From Pseudo-nitzschia pungens (Eukaryota; Bacillariophyta; Bacillariophyceae; Bacillariales; Bacillariaceae), in the NCBI GenBank assembly GCA_037355855.1, contig CM074758.1:2081001-2145000 (forward strand): 64,000 nt of DNA. Reading direction: 5' to 3'. The first letter of the stretch is position 1. Each line of letters starts with the position of its first letter. The position numbers were made by a program, and so were the translations under genes. Below, in pieces: positions 10,837-21,700 of this stretch. Below the pieces are notes generated by a model. The model saw nothing but the letters and a program-made list of their open reading frames with translations. It ran no database searches and had not been told where the DNA came from.

Positions 10837-13197
10837 ATGTCGAGTTCGATTAGGAAGCAAAGACATTCAGCTTCAGACAACTTTACAAGCGGTGTGCCGA
10901 GTCTCTTCGCCAACAGCGGCACTTCAAATAGAAGTTATCAGAGAAGCATTGCGAAAATAAACAAGATTGGCACGGAGAAAGTTATTGCGAAGAAAACTTC
11001 TTACGGCGATATCGATATTGGCAGTAATATCATCTCTCATAATTCTGATTTGAAAGGTTTTGGAAAAACGTTGAAAAATGTGAGAAAGGAAGATGTCGCT
11101 ATCCCGCCTGGGGCCATGCGAAAGCATAAAATGATGAGTGAATTGTCATCTCGTCCAACCAATTCGTATTTGAACAAGAATTTGCACAAGCGTGCTGGAA
11201 AATTTAAGGGTAGAGATACAGCTCTTTCGAATGTAAGCATACTCGCCTTAGTGGACGATGCGATACAAGATGGTGCGACAGAAGAGGCAAAGCAAAAGGC
11301 TTCCGCTGAAAGGGCTGCAGCGAGTGCTCCTATTCCTGCCGCTTTGAGAAAGCCTGTTCAAACAAAAAGCCCCATCCGTTCAAAGCAAAGGAGTCCAATC
11401 CGCGGGTCGTCAGTCCGGTCGCAATCAGGGAGCCAGAAATCCAAGCGCAACGAGAGTATCAATGACGAAACGCAAGGGTCGAGAAGCGAAATTGGGAACT
11501 CAACTCGCACCAGCAGTACGAGTTCCTCGCTCCCTGCATGGAAAGCTCGCTTGAAAAAACAAGGGAAAAAGCTGCCCTACAACGCCTCAACGGAACGCAA
11601 CAAATTAAACAACGTAGCAGACGCCAACCAAAACTCTGAGGAATCAGCTCCGAAAACACCAGTAAAACCATGCGAGACCCGTTCAATTGCACAAGGCAAG
11701 AACACATCAGATGAATCAATTCCTGCACCAAATTCTAATTTTGAAGCTGATGAGAAAACAAACGCTTTGTCGGAATGCAAAAGCAGTAGAGCAACAAAAG
11801 TTTTTACTGCACCAAGCACGAAAGATGCTCAAGGAGAAGAAAAAGGAAAAGAGTTATCAAAAATCGACGAAGTGGCCCCTGCGGTAAAGATGAATGAACT
11901 TCCCCTAACCATTCCTGCAGTAGCACCAAGCATAAACAATGATGAACACGGAGAAGGACAACGGAAAGAGTTCTCAAAAGTCAAAGAGGTGGCGCCAGTG
12001 GTTACGACGAATGCTTATGAACTTCCCAAAAGTATTCCTACCGTTCCGAAAAACGAAAAAACGATTTCCAGCGCAAGTGTTGAACGATCTGCAGCCCAAC
12101 CGATCGGCTTGCACGGGAGAGAAAAACAGGAAATCGACACTGAGTCCAAAACGGAGATCAAAATTGGCGCTGATGATGCGACAGCAAGGTCTGCTTATTC
12201 CCAGTCATTTGTTTCTGACAATCACAATGACGAAACTAAGGAGGATACTGTTGAGAAGAAATCTGACAGCTCCGAGAACTTAGAACTATCCCCAAACGAA
12301 CGATCTGGAATTAAATCGAAGAAGAAAAAGCCAGCTATGACGATGAATCAAAAGAGAGCAGCGTGCACAGAAGGTGAAAAGTTGGTCCGAAAAGAGAAAC
12401 TAACCTCAGGTAGAGAAAAGAGTTGCAGTCAAACCAATTGCGAAGGAGACGACATAAAGAAAACTACTGGTTCTGATAATACGGTTCTCGTTCGCCTGCG
12501 GAAAGAGATAGAAGAGACGAAACAGCATCTAGAAAATGTTGCAGTTGACGCCAACAAAGACCTGTCAGAATTGGAAAAACAATTCAAAAATGCGAAAGAA
12601 ACCCTTCGATTTCGAGTAATGAAAAAGATCAATGCTCAACAGAGAGAAAACGCAGAATTGTCCGAAGACTATCAAGAGGAGGTTGAGGAGCAACAGCGTG
12701 AGCTCGATGAAATCCGATTAGCAAATCAAAGGCTGCGCTCCGCGATAGACAACTTACCAAAACAAATGGCGGAAGTGAAATTTTCTAATCGAGATCTTGA
12801 AATAGCAAATGAGCAGATTGCTGGTCACTTTGAAGACCTTGGAAAATTTGTCAAGAAACTACAATCTGATCAACGTCAACTTCTGGAGAGTAGCAACAAA
12901 TGCAAGAACGTATTCCTGCCTCGCTATCGACAAGAGCTGTGGGAGAGGCAGCAATACTTAGAAGCAGAAACCAAGATAAAGAATCTTTACCGTGATTGCG
13001 TAATCAAGGCAACAAAGCGAATCGAACAATCCAGGCAGATCGAACTCATTCAAGAAGTTTCTATGATGGTCATCGAAACAGAGGGAGAGGCTAATCCTAA
13101 GTTCGATCCAAAATTTTTATTTAATGATGATACCTCGGACGATTCATCCAGTGATAGTGACAGTGACAGTGATAGTGATGACAGCGATTATGAATGA
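10837..13197 (+). CDS. Large coiled-coil protein of unknown function
   Basis: The single exon encodes 786 residues from ATG 10837. The family is not recognised. Residues 1-130 are basic. Residues 160-240 are Ser/Arg/Lys-rich with SPIR repeats (KSPIRSKQRSPIRGSSVRSQ). Residues about 325-410 contain an imperfect internal duplication (KELSKIDEVAPAVKMNELPL and KEFSKVKEVAPVVTTNAYELP). Residues about 545-720 form a long predicted coiled coil rich in Glu, Lys and Gln (LRKEIEETKQHLENVAVDAN, QEEVEEQQRELDEIRLANQR). The C-terminus is a short acidic tail of Ser-Asp repeats. The architecture of basic disordered head, long coiled coil and acidic tail suggests a structural or cytoskeletal role (centrosomal, flagellar or nuclear), but this is only inference. 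It is convergent with LHC copy 2. Confidence 0.75.
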   Translation: MSSSIRKQRHSASDNFTSGVPSLFANSGTSNRSYQRSIAKINKIGTEKVIAKKTSYGDIDIGSNIISHNSDLKGFGKTLKNVRKEDVAIPPGAMRKHKMMSELSSRPTNSYLNKNLHKRAGKFKGRDTALSNVSILALVDDAIQDGATEEAKQKASAERAAASAPIPAALRKPVQTKSPIRSKQRSPIRGSSVRSQSGSQKSKRNESINDETQGSRSEIGNSTRTSSTSSSLPAWKARLKKQGKKLPYNASTERNKLNNVADANQNSEESAPKTPVKPCETRSIAQGKNTSDESIPAPNSNFEADEKTNALSECKSSRATKVFTAPSTKDAQGEEKGKELSKIDEVAPAVKMNELPLTIPAVAPSINNDEHGEGQRKEFSKVKEVAPVVTTNAYELPKSIPTVPKNEKTISSASVERSAAQPIGLHGREKQEIDTESKTEIKIGADDATARSAYSQSFVSDNHNDETKEDTVEKKSDSSENLELSPNERSGIKSKKKKPAMTMNQKRAACTEGEKLVRKEKLTSGREKSCSQTNCEGDDIKKTTGSDNTVLVRLRKEIEETKQHLENVAVDANKDLSELEKQFKNAKETLRFRVMKKINAQQRENAELSEDYQEEVEEQQRELDEIRLANQRLRSAIDNLPKQMAEVKFSNRDLEIANEQIAGHFEDLGKFVKKLQSDQRQLLESSNKCKNVFLPRYRQELWERQQYLEAETKIKNLYRDCVIKATKRIEQSRQIELIQEVSMMVIETEGEANPKFDPKFLFNDDTSDDSSSDSDSDSDSDDSDYE

Positions 13198-13925
13198 GAG
13201 ATTCCACTTATACTATTGAAACTAATGAGAACAAGAAAAGCCTTGGAGGCATTCTTGCTTGATTTTATTCTGTCGCGTTAAGTGTCATGGTTTAAATTAG
13301 TAAAGCAATTTCTAAGATGCAATTGGCACCTGCATCATTTTTAGACGAGATATGATGAGATGACGACCAACTGGAACGTGTGCGATAGAAAAGAAAGAAT
13401 TGATTCTAGAACATCGGCTTGAGATTTCGATATGGAAGATAGAGGAAAGACGGTGCAGTCGTTGGTTTAAGAAGTGGCTCCCTAAAACCACGCTCTGATT
13501 GATTCAAAACAAAAACTTTGGTATCTGTTTCCTGCAAGGATATCGACAGAATATTGCAAGAAGAGTTCACACGTCCGAGTGGTGCTGCATCAAAACAGTA
13601 TCTGGCATGTGTGATCCGGAAGATCCTACTGTGAAGTCTAGTTTATGATAGCATGAACTATGTGGAAACATTGAGACAGTACAGAAAAGTATTGTACAAG
13701 TACGCAAGTTTCTCTATCATTTTATTACCCATCTTGAGTACTTGAGTACCAAATCGGATTGCCGTCTGAATGCTTGTTGTATGTCGCAATCAAGTGGCAA
13801 GAAACTCAACTCTACTGCACAAACCGGCAAAGTTTTGTTGTGGGGCCACCACTGCCGATGCCAAACCAAGGAGTCTCTATGATTTGCGTACAGATTTGTA
13901 CGGAGAGATTAGTTCGCTCAACTAT
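13198..13925. other. Convergent 3' spacer
   Basis: A 728-bp spacer between two convergent genes. Duplicated GAGTACTT words lie near 13735-13750. No gene is supported. Confidence 0.4.
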
Positions 13926-14845
13926 TTACATTCCGAAAGGCATGCCCAAAACGTTCTCCGAGAAAGGAGCCATGACCTCACCACTGTAAGGTTGTACAAT
14001 TCCACTCAGGGCGGGGACAGATCCAGGGGTAGTTTGTTCCGAAAGGAAGCCGAAAATACCCAACATAGCAAGACGTCCGTTGTTGATCTCGACCTTAAGT
14101 CCTCGTGCCTTAGCTTCTTCACTCTTGTTCTTGCTCAACTTGAAAGGATCGTAGAAGTTGAATGGAACAGGGTGTGGGATTCCATCGGGACCGGATACGA
14201 AGTCAGGGAAGTCACCAGGCTTTCCTCCCTTCATGTAGTGAGTGTGGTTGGGCGTGCTGAGTTCGGACCAGAATTCCAAGAAGGCAATAAGAGAGAAGAT
14301 TTGCCACTTGGCACTGTCACTGATTTGGTCCCAAAGCTCAGGTGGGTTTGTGCTGGTAGGGAAAGGAGTTCCATCCATTTGCATGGCCCATGGGAACTTG
14401 ATTCCGTTGGCGTGGACAATGTATCCAACAAAGGCGAACATAGCAACACGTCCGTGCCTGGAGAAATTGTAGGAAAACATGGGAACTCGTGATTAGAGAA
14501 GAGAACAGAGCATAACGAAAAGGTATCTTTTCCACCGGTGGAGAGACAAAACCCACAAACTTCCGCCTCGTTGCACCATCTCAATGTAAAATCCGTATAC
14601 TGTACTCACTTGATCTCAGCATGACGCAAGAATCCGATGGTTTCTTCATTTGTGGTTCCCCAGAATTCAGCTTCGGCCAAGTTCAAAGGATCGAAGAACT
14701 TGACAACAGGGTTGAGGTCACCAGCCAAAGCTTCAAGATCAGCCTTGGATTCTTGAACAGCTACCGAAGCACGGGAGTTCGTGGTGGCAGGGGAGAAGGC
14801 GGAAGCCGAAGCGGCGAGGGAAAGAAGGACGGAAGCGGTTTTCAT
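13926..14845 (-). CDS. Fucoxanthin-chlorophyll a/c light-harvesting protein, copy 2
   Basis: This is a thylakoid antenna protein, 255 residues. Exon 1 is 14610-14845 (ATG at 14845), a 152-bp intron is 14458-14609 (GTGAGT...CTCCAG, phase 2) and exon 2 is 13926-14457. The plastid presequence ends SASAF|SP. The intron interrupts HAEI-K-HGRVAMFAFVGYIV at the same codon as in copy 1. Helix 3 is EINNGRLAMLGIFGFLSEQ. Long blocks are identical to copy 1 (for example GRVAMFAFVGYIVHANGIKF, IVQPYSGEVMAPF), while the intron sequences look unrelated, indicating a duplication old enough for introns to diverge. It is divergent to the plastid signal peptidase gene. Confidence 0.93.
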
Positions 14846-15553
14846 TTTGGAATATTTGGTTTATTGGCAGTGGAATTGTGTCACGAACGGATAGATACCG
14901 GATGCTACTAGCAATAGAAGCACTTCCATGTTTTCTTCGGCTTCACCGTTTCCCAGTTTGAATTTGGCATGATCACACAGAAATCATCCTTGACTTCAAC
15001 TTTTGAGAAGATCGCGGAGTCCTTCCATCGTCCGACGAAAATACGATTCCTTCGACTACTTTTTGGAAAAATTGGTCTGACGTTTGTTGGCATTTTTCTA
15101 ACCGATTACTCTACGAATAGTCAACAGTAAGATTACCGTGTGTACCGGTAGGTTCCTAACAGTTTCTTGCACCGACCCAAAACGAAACGCTTTGTCATGC
15201 TTTTCACGTGATGTTCAAGATCGTCGTACAAGTACGAACTGCGAGTGGAACGATTTGGTAGTTGCCGATTCTTCACTCTGTAAGGTGTCGTTTACTTGTT
15301 TCACCGATTTTGGTCCGTGAATTGGACGTACCGATCTTATTTGGATTACTCGACGGCTATCGAATCGCATCCCTGGCATTCTATCAGTTGAATATCTTCA
15401 TACATCCAGGCTTAAAGGACAGGTTTAATACCTTCTGGGTAATCAGCCGGATATCATTTGAAAGGAGAATTTCATCCGATCAGAATATCGTTGGTAGTAC
15501 ATTCTATCCACCTTGGACGTTCAGAAAAAGGCATACGAGGAAGTTCTCCAGCT
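14846..15553. other. Divergent spacer, LHC copy 2 / signal peptidase
   Basis: A 708-bp spacer with both promoters presumed inside. It contains the TAC/GTA-type words GTAAGATTACCG and GTACCGGTAGG around 15128-15151. No gene is seen. Confidence 0.4.
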
Positions 15554-16528
15554 ATGTACAAATACTGCCACTATGCGTTTTGCCTTTTTGGCGTATTAAT
15601 CAGCGCCATACACACATCTGAGGCATTCCAGTCTAAGGCGCCATCATCCGCCGGGCCATTGCGATCGGGCAGCAGTTGGAAACAGCGAAATTCCATCTCG
15701 AATACAGCCAACAGAATAGACAACAATCATGTGGGAGCGTTCAGATCATTCCAGCTGTTCGTGAACGATAAGAAAGATGGCCCTTCATTTTTTGATGAAC
15801 TGGGAGAATGGTGGAACTCCGAAGAAGGTAAAGACGACGTCAAGACATATTTCGTCAGTCTCGGGATTGCACTTTTGCTAAGATTTACGATCATTGAGCC
15901 GCGATACATTCCTTCGCTATCTATGTATCCTACGTTTGAGGTTGGTGATCAACTTGCCGTGGAAAAAGTAACGAAAAGAATCAAGCCATTCTACAGGCAA
16001 GAAGTTGTCGTATTTAATCCTCCACAGTCGTTCCGGGACATCATGGTTGGCAAATATGGCCAAGATGCGTCCCGTGCCAGAGAGGCGCTGATCAAGAGAA
16101 TTGTAGCGATCGAGGTGCGTACAGTTGTATAGGAACGGTCGATTCACGAGAGCACTTTACGTGTGTACAAAATGGGGCGAGGAAAGCATTCGTGCCATTA
16201 TTCACTTACGAATTTTTTTCTATTTTTGGCGGGTTTTCTTTCACGCACGTTGGGTTGCTTCTTTCACCAGGGTGACGAGGTAGAGGTGAAACAGGGAAAA
16301 CTCTATGTCAATGGCGACGAACAGGAGGAACCTTTTACCGCCGAAGATGCTGAGTACGAGTTTGGTCCCGTCGTCGTCCCACCCGACAGTGTCCTGGTGC
16401 TGGGTGATAACCGCAACCATAGTTTGGATGGACACATCTGGGGTTTCCTACCAAAACAAAATGTTATCGGCAGAGCTGTTTTTGTGTACTGGCCTCCATG
16501 GAGGGTGGGCAACTCTGGAATGTTCTAA
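15554..16528 (+). CDS. Signal peptidase I, plastid/thylakoid processing type
   Basis: This membrane serine-lysine protease removes signal or thylakoid-transfer peptides. Exon 1 is 15554-16114, a 156-bp intron is 16115-16270 (GTGCGT...CACCAG, phase 0) and exon 2 is 16271-16528, giving 272 residues. The N-terminus reads as a signal peptide followed by a Ser-rich transit region with an AF-type motif (HTSEAFQS), so plastid targeting is inferred. The catalytic serine is Ser123 in PSLSMYPTF and the catalytic lysine Lys181 in ALIKRIVAIEG, rebuilt across the splice site. The conserved box GDNRNHSLDGHIWG follows. A single hydrophobic segment (TYFVSLGIALLLRFTII) anchors the domain, as in plant Plsp1. 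Its setting between two LHC genes is suggestive but probably not functional. Confidence 0.92.
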
Positions 16529-17065
16529 ATTTGAAATTGCTAAAGAATTCGCTTCGCACAATGAGCACATGGTTCAGGACAATACATAGCCCGGTGGTAT
16601 GTAAGGAATGATATGCAAATGGATCAATCAAAATGTATCTTGATAGAGAGTTTTAGGACCATGTTCATCTACGAAGTAAAACTTAGGGTTGACACCGATG
16701 CTAAATCAAATTAAGAATAGTCGAAACCGTCTGAAATGAATGCCTCAATGAAAAGTTTGAACCCAAGTAGTTTTTCGTGTGGTCGAAGATACCAAGGCTT
16801 TGATACAACATTCTGTGTTACGTCATCAAAGATGAAAGATACCATCCGTTAATTTCGATGCTATTCGCCGTCGCACTGGAACTATCTTCAATTGACAAAC
16901 CTTCCGACTCGTGTGGCAATCATGCAGGACATGCTGCTGAAAAAAAAACATTTTATTCTGATCGAAGACTCAGTACAAAGGCAAAGGTTGGAATTTAATA
17001 GTTACAATTGAAACTATGTTGCTCTAGTGATAAAAAAATCTAAATCCATAGCAGCTGTTGGTTGC
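16529..17065. other. Convergent 3' spacer
   Basis: A 537-bp AT-rich spacer between the 3' ends of the signal peptidase and LHC gene 3. No features are recognised. Confidence 0.4.
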
Positions 17066-17686
17066 TTAGAAAGCACCTTGGCCATCTCCGAAGGGCGAGA
17101 TGTGTCCAGCGGCGTATTGTTCGTACATGGTTTGTCCGGTCATGCATTCGACAACCATGTTACCCAAAATTCCCATCATAGCGGCACGTCCGTTGTTGAT
17201 CTCGGCGTTGAGCTTGCGGGTCTTCTCTTCGGGGTTGAGGTTCTCTCCGAACCAACCAACTCCGTAGTCTCCGTCGTATTGGGAGGCAGGCATCCAGGCG
17301 AGTTCGACAAGGGCGAAGAAGGCAAGGATCTGAAGAAGTCCGGCGTTGGGGATGGCACGAATTCCGTCAACTCCGGTAGGGACGTCAGAGAATTTGAGGT
17401 TTTGGGAAGGGGAGAGGTATCCGTCGAAGACGATGTGGTTGTTGTGGACAATAACACCAACAACGGCAGCCATGGCAATGCGTCCGTGCTTGCGCTCGAC
17501 GGCACGACGACGTTCGAAGGACTCGGGCTGAGTCTCGAGCCATCCAAGAGGATCGTAGACTCCCAAAGGAGCGGTGACACCGATCTCAAGCTCGTTGACG
17601 TTCAAGGCGGTGGAGGCCTTTCCCTGTTGGGCAGGGGCGAAAGCGGCGGCAGAGGCGACAAGGGAGGCAAAGATGGCGGACTTCAT
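17066..17686 (-). CDS. Fucoxanthin-chlorophyll a/c light-harvesting protein, Lhcf type
   Basis: This intronless antenna gene of 206 residues is the usual size for the main diatom Lhcf proteins. The presequence ends AAAF|AP. The mature N-terminus ELEIGVTAPLGVYDPLGW and the helix 1 motif ERRRAVERKHGRIAMAAVVG are typical of Lhcf. Helix 3 is LNAEINNGRAAMMGILGNMV and the C-terminus HISPFGDGQGAF is also family-typical. It differs strongly from the two intron-containing copies upstream, so it is not a recent tandem duplicate of them. The ATG at 17686 gives a clean signal peptide. Confidence 0.94.
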   Translation of the reverse strand: MKSAIFASLVASAAAFAPAQQGKASTALNVNELEIGVTAPLGVYDPLGWLETQPESFERRRAVERKHGRIAMAAVVGVIVHNNHIVFDGYLSPSQNLKFSDVPTGVDGIRAIPNAGLLQILAFFALVELAWMPASQYDGDYGVGWFGENLNPEEKTRKLNAEINNGRAAMMGILGNMVVECMTGQTMYEQYAAGHISPFGDGQGAF

Positions 17687-18744
17687 TTTGGATTTATATT
17701 TTTTGATATCTGCGGAATAAATTTTGTTGCAGCCGAAAAGAACAAAGAACCGTAAGCGACGGTCGACGAATCTTTGACGTCATTCACCCGATAATAAGTC
17801 AACAAAACCAATCCTCCTAGCAAAATCCATAGCATGCAGTCTGCATCACACAGCTACACGTTGCTACCAATGGGATTGTCAAGCTCCTGCTACACTGCAA
17901 TGCATAGTTGGGGGATGCATATTGATACTCACCTGAAAGATTATGAGAAGGCTGGGTCCTGGGGCGGTTCACAAGGTGTTGGATTGTACTTTTAGATGAG
18001 GACGATGAGGATAGAGAAAACATGACGATAGAGAGGATACTTCAACTACGGACGAGGGACGGACTTTGGAAAACAGTATGTTGGGTCCGCGATCGTAAGG
18101 CTTACTCGCATGATGTTGCAGAGAAAGCTTCCATGGGTCATGTGCCGTAAGACCTTACTCGTAAGGTTACGTACAGTACTGGTAGTATCAGAAGAATCAA
18201 TGATCTTACATACAAGCATTGTTTTTCTACGTAGGCTCTCTTTCTGTACCGAGTGAGTCCCGTGTCGGGCCTGTGTCGGATGCGAAACGACGACATCGCG
18301 CATGAAATTAGTTGTGAAATTGTGCGATAACGCATTGTTGTTGCTTGACTTGTTTGATTCATTCCGTAAAAAACAGAAACATTCCTTCCCTACCGGCAGA
18401 TGATGAGTTAGCGCGCCAAAATTTGCATCAATCGATGCGACCATAGTAGGTGCCAGTAAAACCTTACGGTAAGAAAAAAGGACAGGACCAACGATCCGCG
18501 GAAGCGATTGACTTGAGATCAAAAAAATAATACGAGGATGTACCGGTAAAAATCTTACAAAAGTAATGTAATCAAATTATGTACTGTACCTCTGAGCAGC
18601 AACTAGAAGCAACAACCCGATAGAACCCCGATGAAGATAAGAGTTCTCTCTTTTTCACCATCTTTTCCATAGATATACCGCGTGCATTGGGGCACCCTCT
18701 TTTCCCGTACCGGCAGAGAGTCTCGGTAACCGACCGCATTCACG
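17687..18744. other. Divergent spacer, LHC gene 3 / RTEL1
   Basis: A 1.06-kb spacer with GTAAGGTTACG, TACTCGTAAGG and TACCGGTA words around 18148-18183, 18461 and 18540. No gene is supported. Confidence 0.4.
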
Positions 18745-21700
18745 ATGAAGGCTGTTCGAAAGAGCGCGGGGAACCGGAAGAATGATGCCCGTGGACCAGG
18801 AGCATTGGCGTCGTCTTCGGGAGCTAGAGTGCCGACGAGATCCATCACTCCAGCAGCAACTCCGCCGACTACGATTGAATTGCGAGGCGTGCCCGTTCAC
18901 TTTCCTTTCAAACCCTACAAGTGCCAAGAAGATTACATGGAAAAAGTCCTCGATGCCCTTCTCCGGTCGGAAAACGCCCTCTTAGAATCTCCAACCGGGA
19001 CGGGAAAGACTCTCTGCTTGCTGTGTTCCACGCTGGCCTGGCAGCGGGAGCAAGCCAGAATGTTGAAATCGCAGGGCGAATACGACTCCGTGAAAGCAGA
19101 GACGCAGGCACAAACGCAAACAGAATTGTATTCGTCCGCGAATGAAAGGCAACAAAAACAACAAAAGAACCGCAGGGTCCCCACAATCATTTACGCATCT
19201 CGGACCCATTCCCAGCTTTCGCAGGTGGTTCGAGAACTCCGCAACACGCGGTATCGCCCCAAGCACGCGGTACTGGGGTCGAGAGAGCAAATGTGCGTCA
19301 ATCCGAGAGTCAAGAAGCCCAGTGGGACGTCGAAGGCTTCCGACATCAACCACGACTGCTCGGTCATCACCAAAAACAGACGCTGCAAGTTCAAGAACAA
19401 GCTCGATGGCTTCAAGGCCCCGTCAAACGAATCATCGTCCCAAGATGCCTGGCACGGGACACAACCCGTGATGGACATGGAAGATCTTGTGGTCATGGGG
19501 AAAACACATAACGTATGCCCCTTTTACTACACACGAAGCCTGGTAGAAGACGCCGAATTAGTTTTGATCCCGTACAATTATCTTTTCGACAAGGATGCAC
19601 GAACGACGACTCTTGCCGACATTCCCTGGGACAATGCCGTCGTGATATTCGATGAAGCGCACAACCTGGAGTCATTCGCAAGCGAGTCGGCTTCCTTTGA
19701 TCTCACGTCGAAGGACATCGCGGGATGCATGATGGAGATCGACAAGGCCTTGGCTTTGGTTGAATTGTATCCGGAACAATTTTTGAGTGTCAGTCAACAG
19801 AATTTGTTGCGACTCAAGTCGATCTTCCTCAGCCTGGAAGAACACCTTTTACAGAAACTACCGCAACAATCCATGTCGTATCAGGGGGAACGAATCATGG
19901 ATATATTCGAGCAGGGAGCGAGAATCACTTACGACAATCACACGTTGGTGTTGAAAGAAATCAAGAGAATCTTTGACATGTTCTTGGAGGTGCGGGGGGG
20001 CAACTCGAAAGGGGCACCAAATCTGGAACTCTTTGTTCAATGTATGAAACGAGTCTTTGGGGAATCGAGCGAGGCGAGGTGTCTAGCTAAGGCACAATCG
20101 TACCGAGTTCATTTGACTCAAACAAATAACGTTGCGAACAAGGGAAAGTACGAGAAGGCCGGGGACGGTGGCCGAACACTCTCTTATTGGTGCTTTGCTC
20201 CTTCCGAGGCAATGCGGGAACTTGCAAATTTGAATGTGCGGTCGATTCTTGTGACTTCGGGAACCCTGAGTCCTCTGGAAAGTTATGCACTGGAGCTGGA
20301 CATTCCGTTCCCGAATCGACTAGAAAATCCTCACATTATTTCTCCTCATCAAATTCACGTCAGAGTAATGGGACGTGGGGTGAGCAACAAACTCCTAACC
20401 AGTTCGTACGAGCGACGCCAAAACAACGATTACTACATCGAACTGGGCAATACGTTGGCAACTTTATCTCGCGTCATCCCCTTTGGGATGCTCGTCTTCT
20501 TTCCCAGTTATGGAGTGATGGAAACATCAATCGAACGATGGGGAGGACCTGCATCTTCTCGATCTTCCAACACCAATAATCCTAGCAATTTCTTTGCCGC
20601 CAAAAAACGCAGAAGTGGTGGACCGGGGGCCAATCGGTATTCTTTCCCACGAGTGGCTTCTAACTCGATCAATAGGAGCTCCGGTCAGGCACATTCAACG
20701 CCGTGGAAACGACTATTATCGCACAAATCGGTCGTCATCGAACCGAGGGCTACCTCGGATTTACCAGATGCTATCGAAGAGTTCCATAGGTTCCTCAATT
20801 TACCCGATTCGAAAGGGGTGGCCTTGTTTGGGGTCTGCCGCGGAAAAATCAGCGAGGGTATCGATTTTTCGCACGATATGTGCCGAGCTGTAATTATCAC
20901 CGGGCTGCCATTTGCTCCGTCATTTGATCCCAAGGTCAAGATGAAGCGAGAATTTCTCGACCAGAAAAAAGCGAAACAAAATATTAAGGCATCAACCAAT
21001 GGTGGGTTTGGAGCCCACGATGGGCCAGATGCGAACTCTTCTTTGTCGGGCCATGATTGGTATACACAGCAGGCGCACAGAGCTGTGAACCAAGCCATTG
21101 GTCGTGTTATTCGCAACAAACGCGACTATGGTGCCGTGCTATTGATGGATTCTCGCTTTGGACTTCCAGGCAATCAAAACGGCCTTAGTAAATGGGTGAG
21201 GCCTCACATTCTTCCCGATGAAGGCTTTGGGCGAGCGAACCAAAACTTAGTGCAGTTCTATACAAAGGCGAGAGAAAACGCTGAAAAAGAAGCAGAATTA
21301 ATGCGTGCCGAACAACCGGTGGATACGAGTCCCACAAACGTTTCGATGATCCTAAAATATGAAGACGACGGGAAGGAAAACAATCAATTGCCTACTGTGG
21401 CCAACGAGGATGACATTACAAAAGTTGCTTTCATCAAAAAGGATTCCGAAGAAAAAGAAGGTTGCGAAAATGGAGACTCTCATTGTGATGAAAATTACAT
21501 TGATCCTAAGCGAGTCATCGCGCGTGTGGACATCGATGAATTATCAGAAAAAGAACTATCAAGTTCGCTTGCCGTGCCATCAAATCAGACACAGCCAAAC
21601 TCAGCGGAAAAGGCTCCATCCCCGTCGTTCACTAATCATCGGCACAAACCAAAGGTAATCAAGGGGGAAATCCCTCGACCTTCCGCTGCTGTACAATTCT

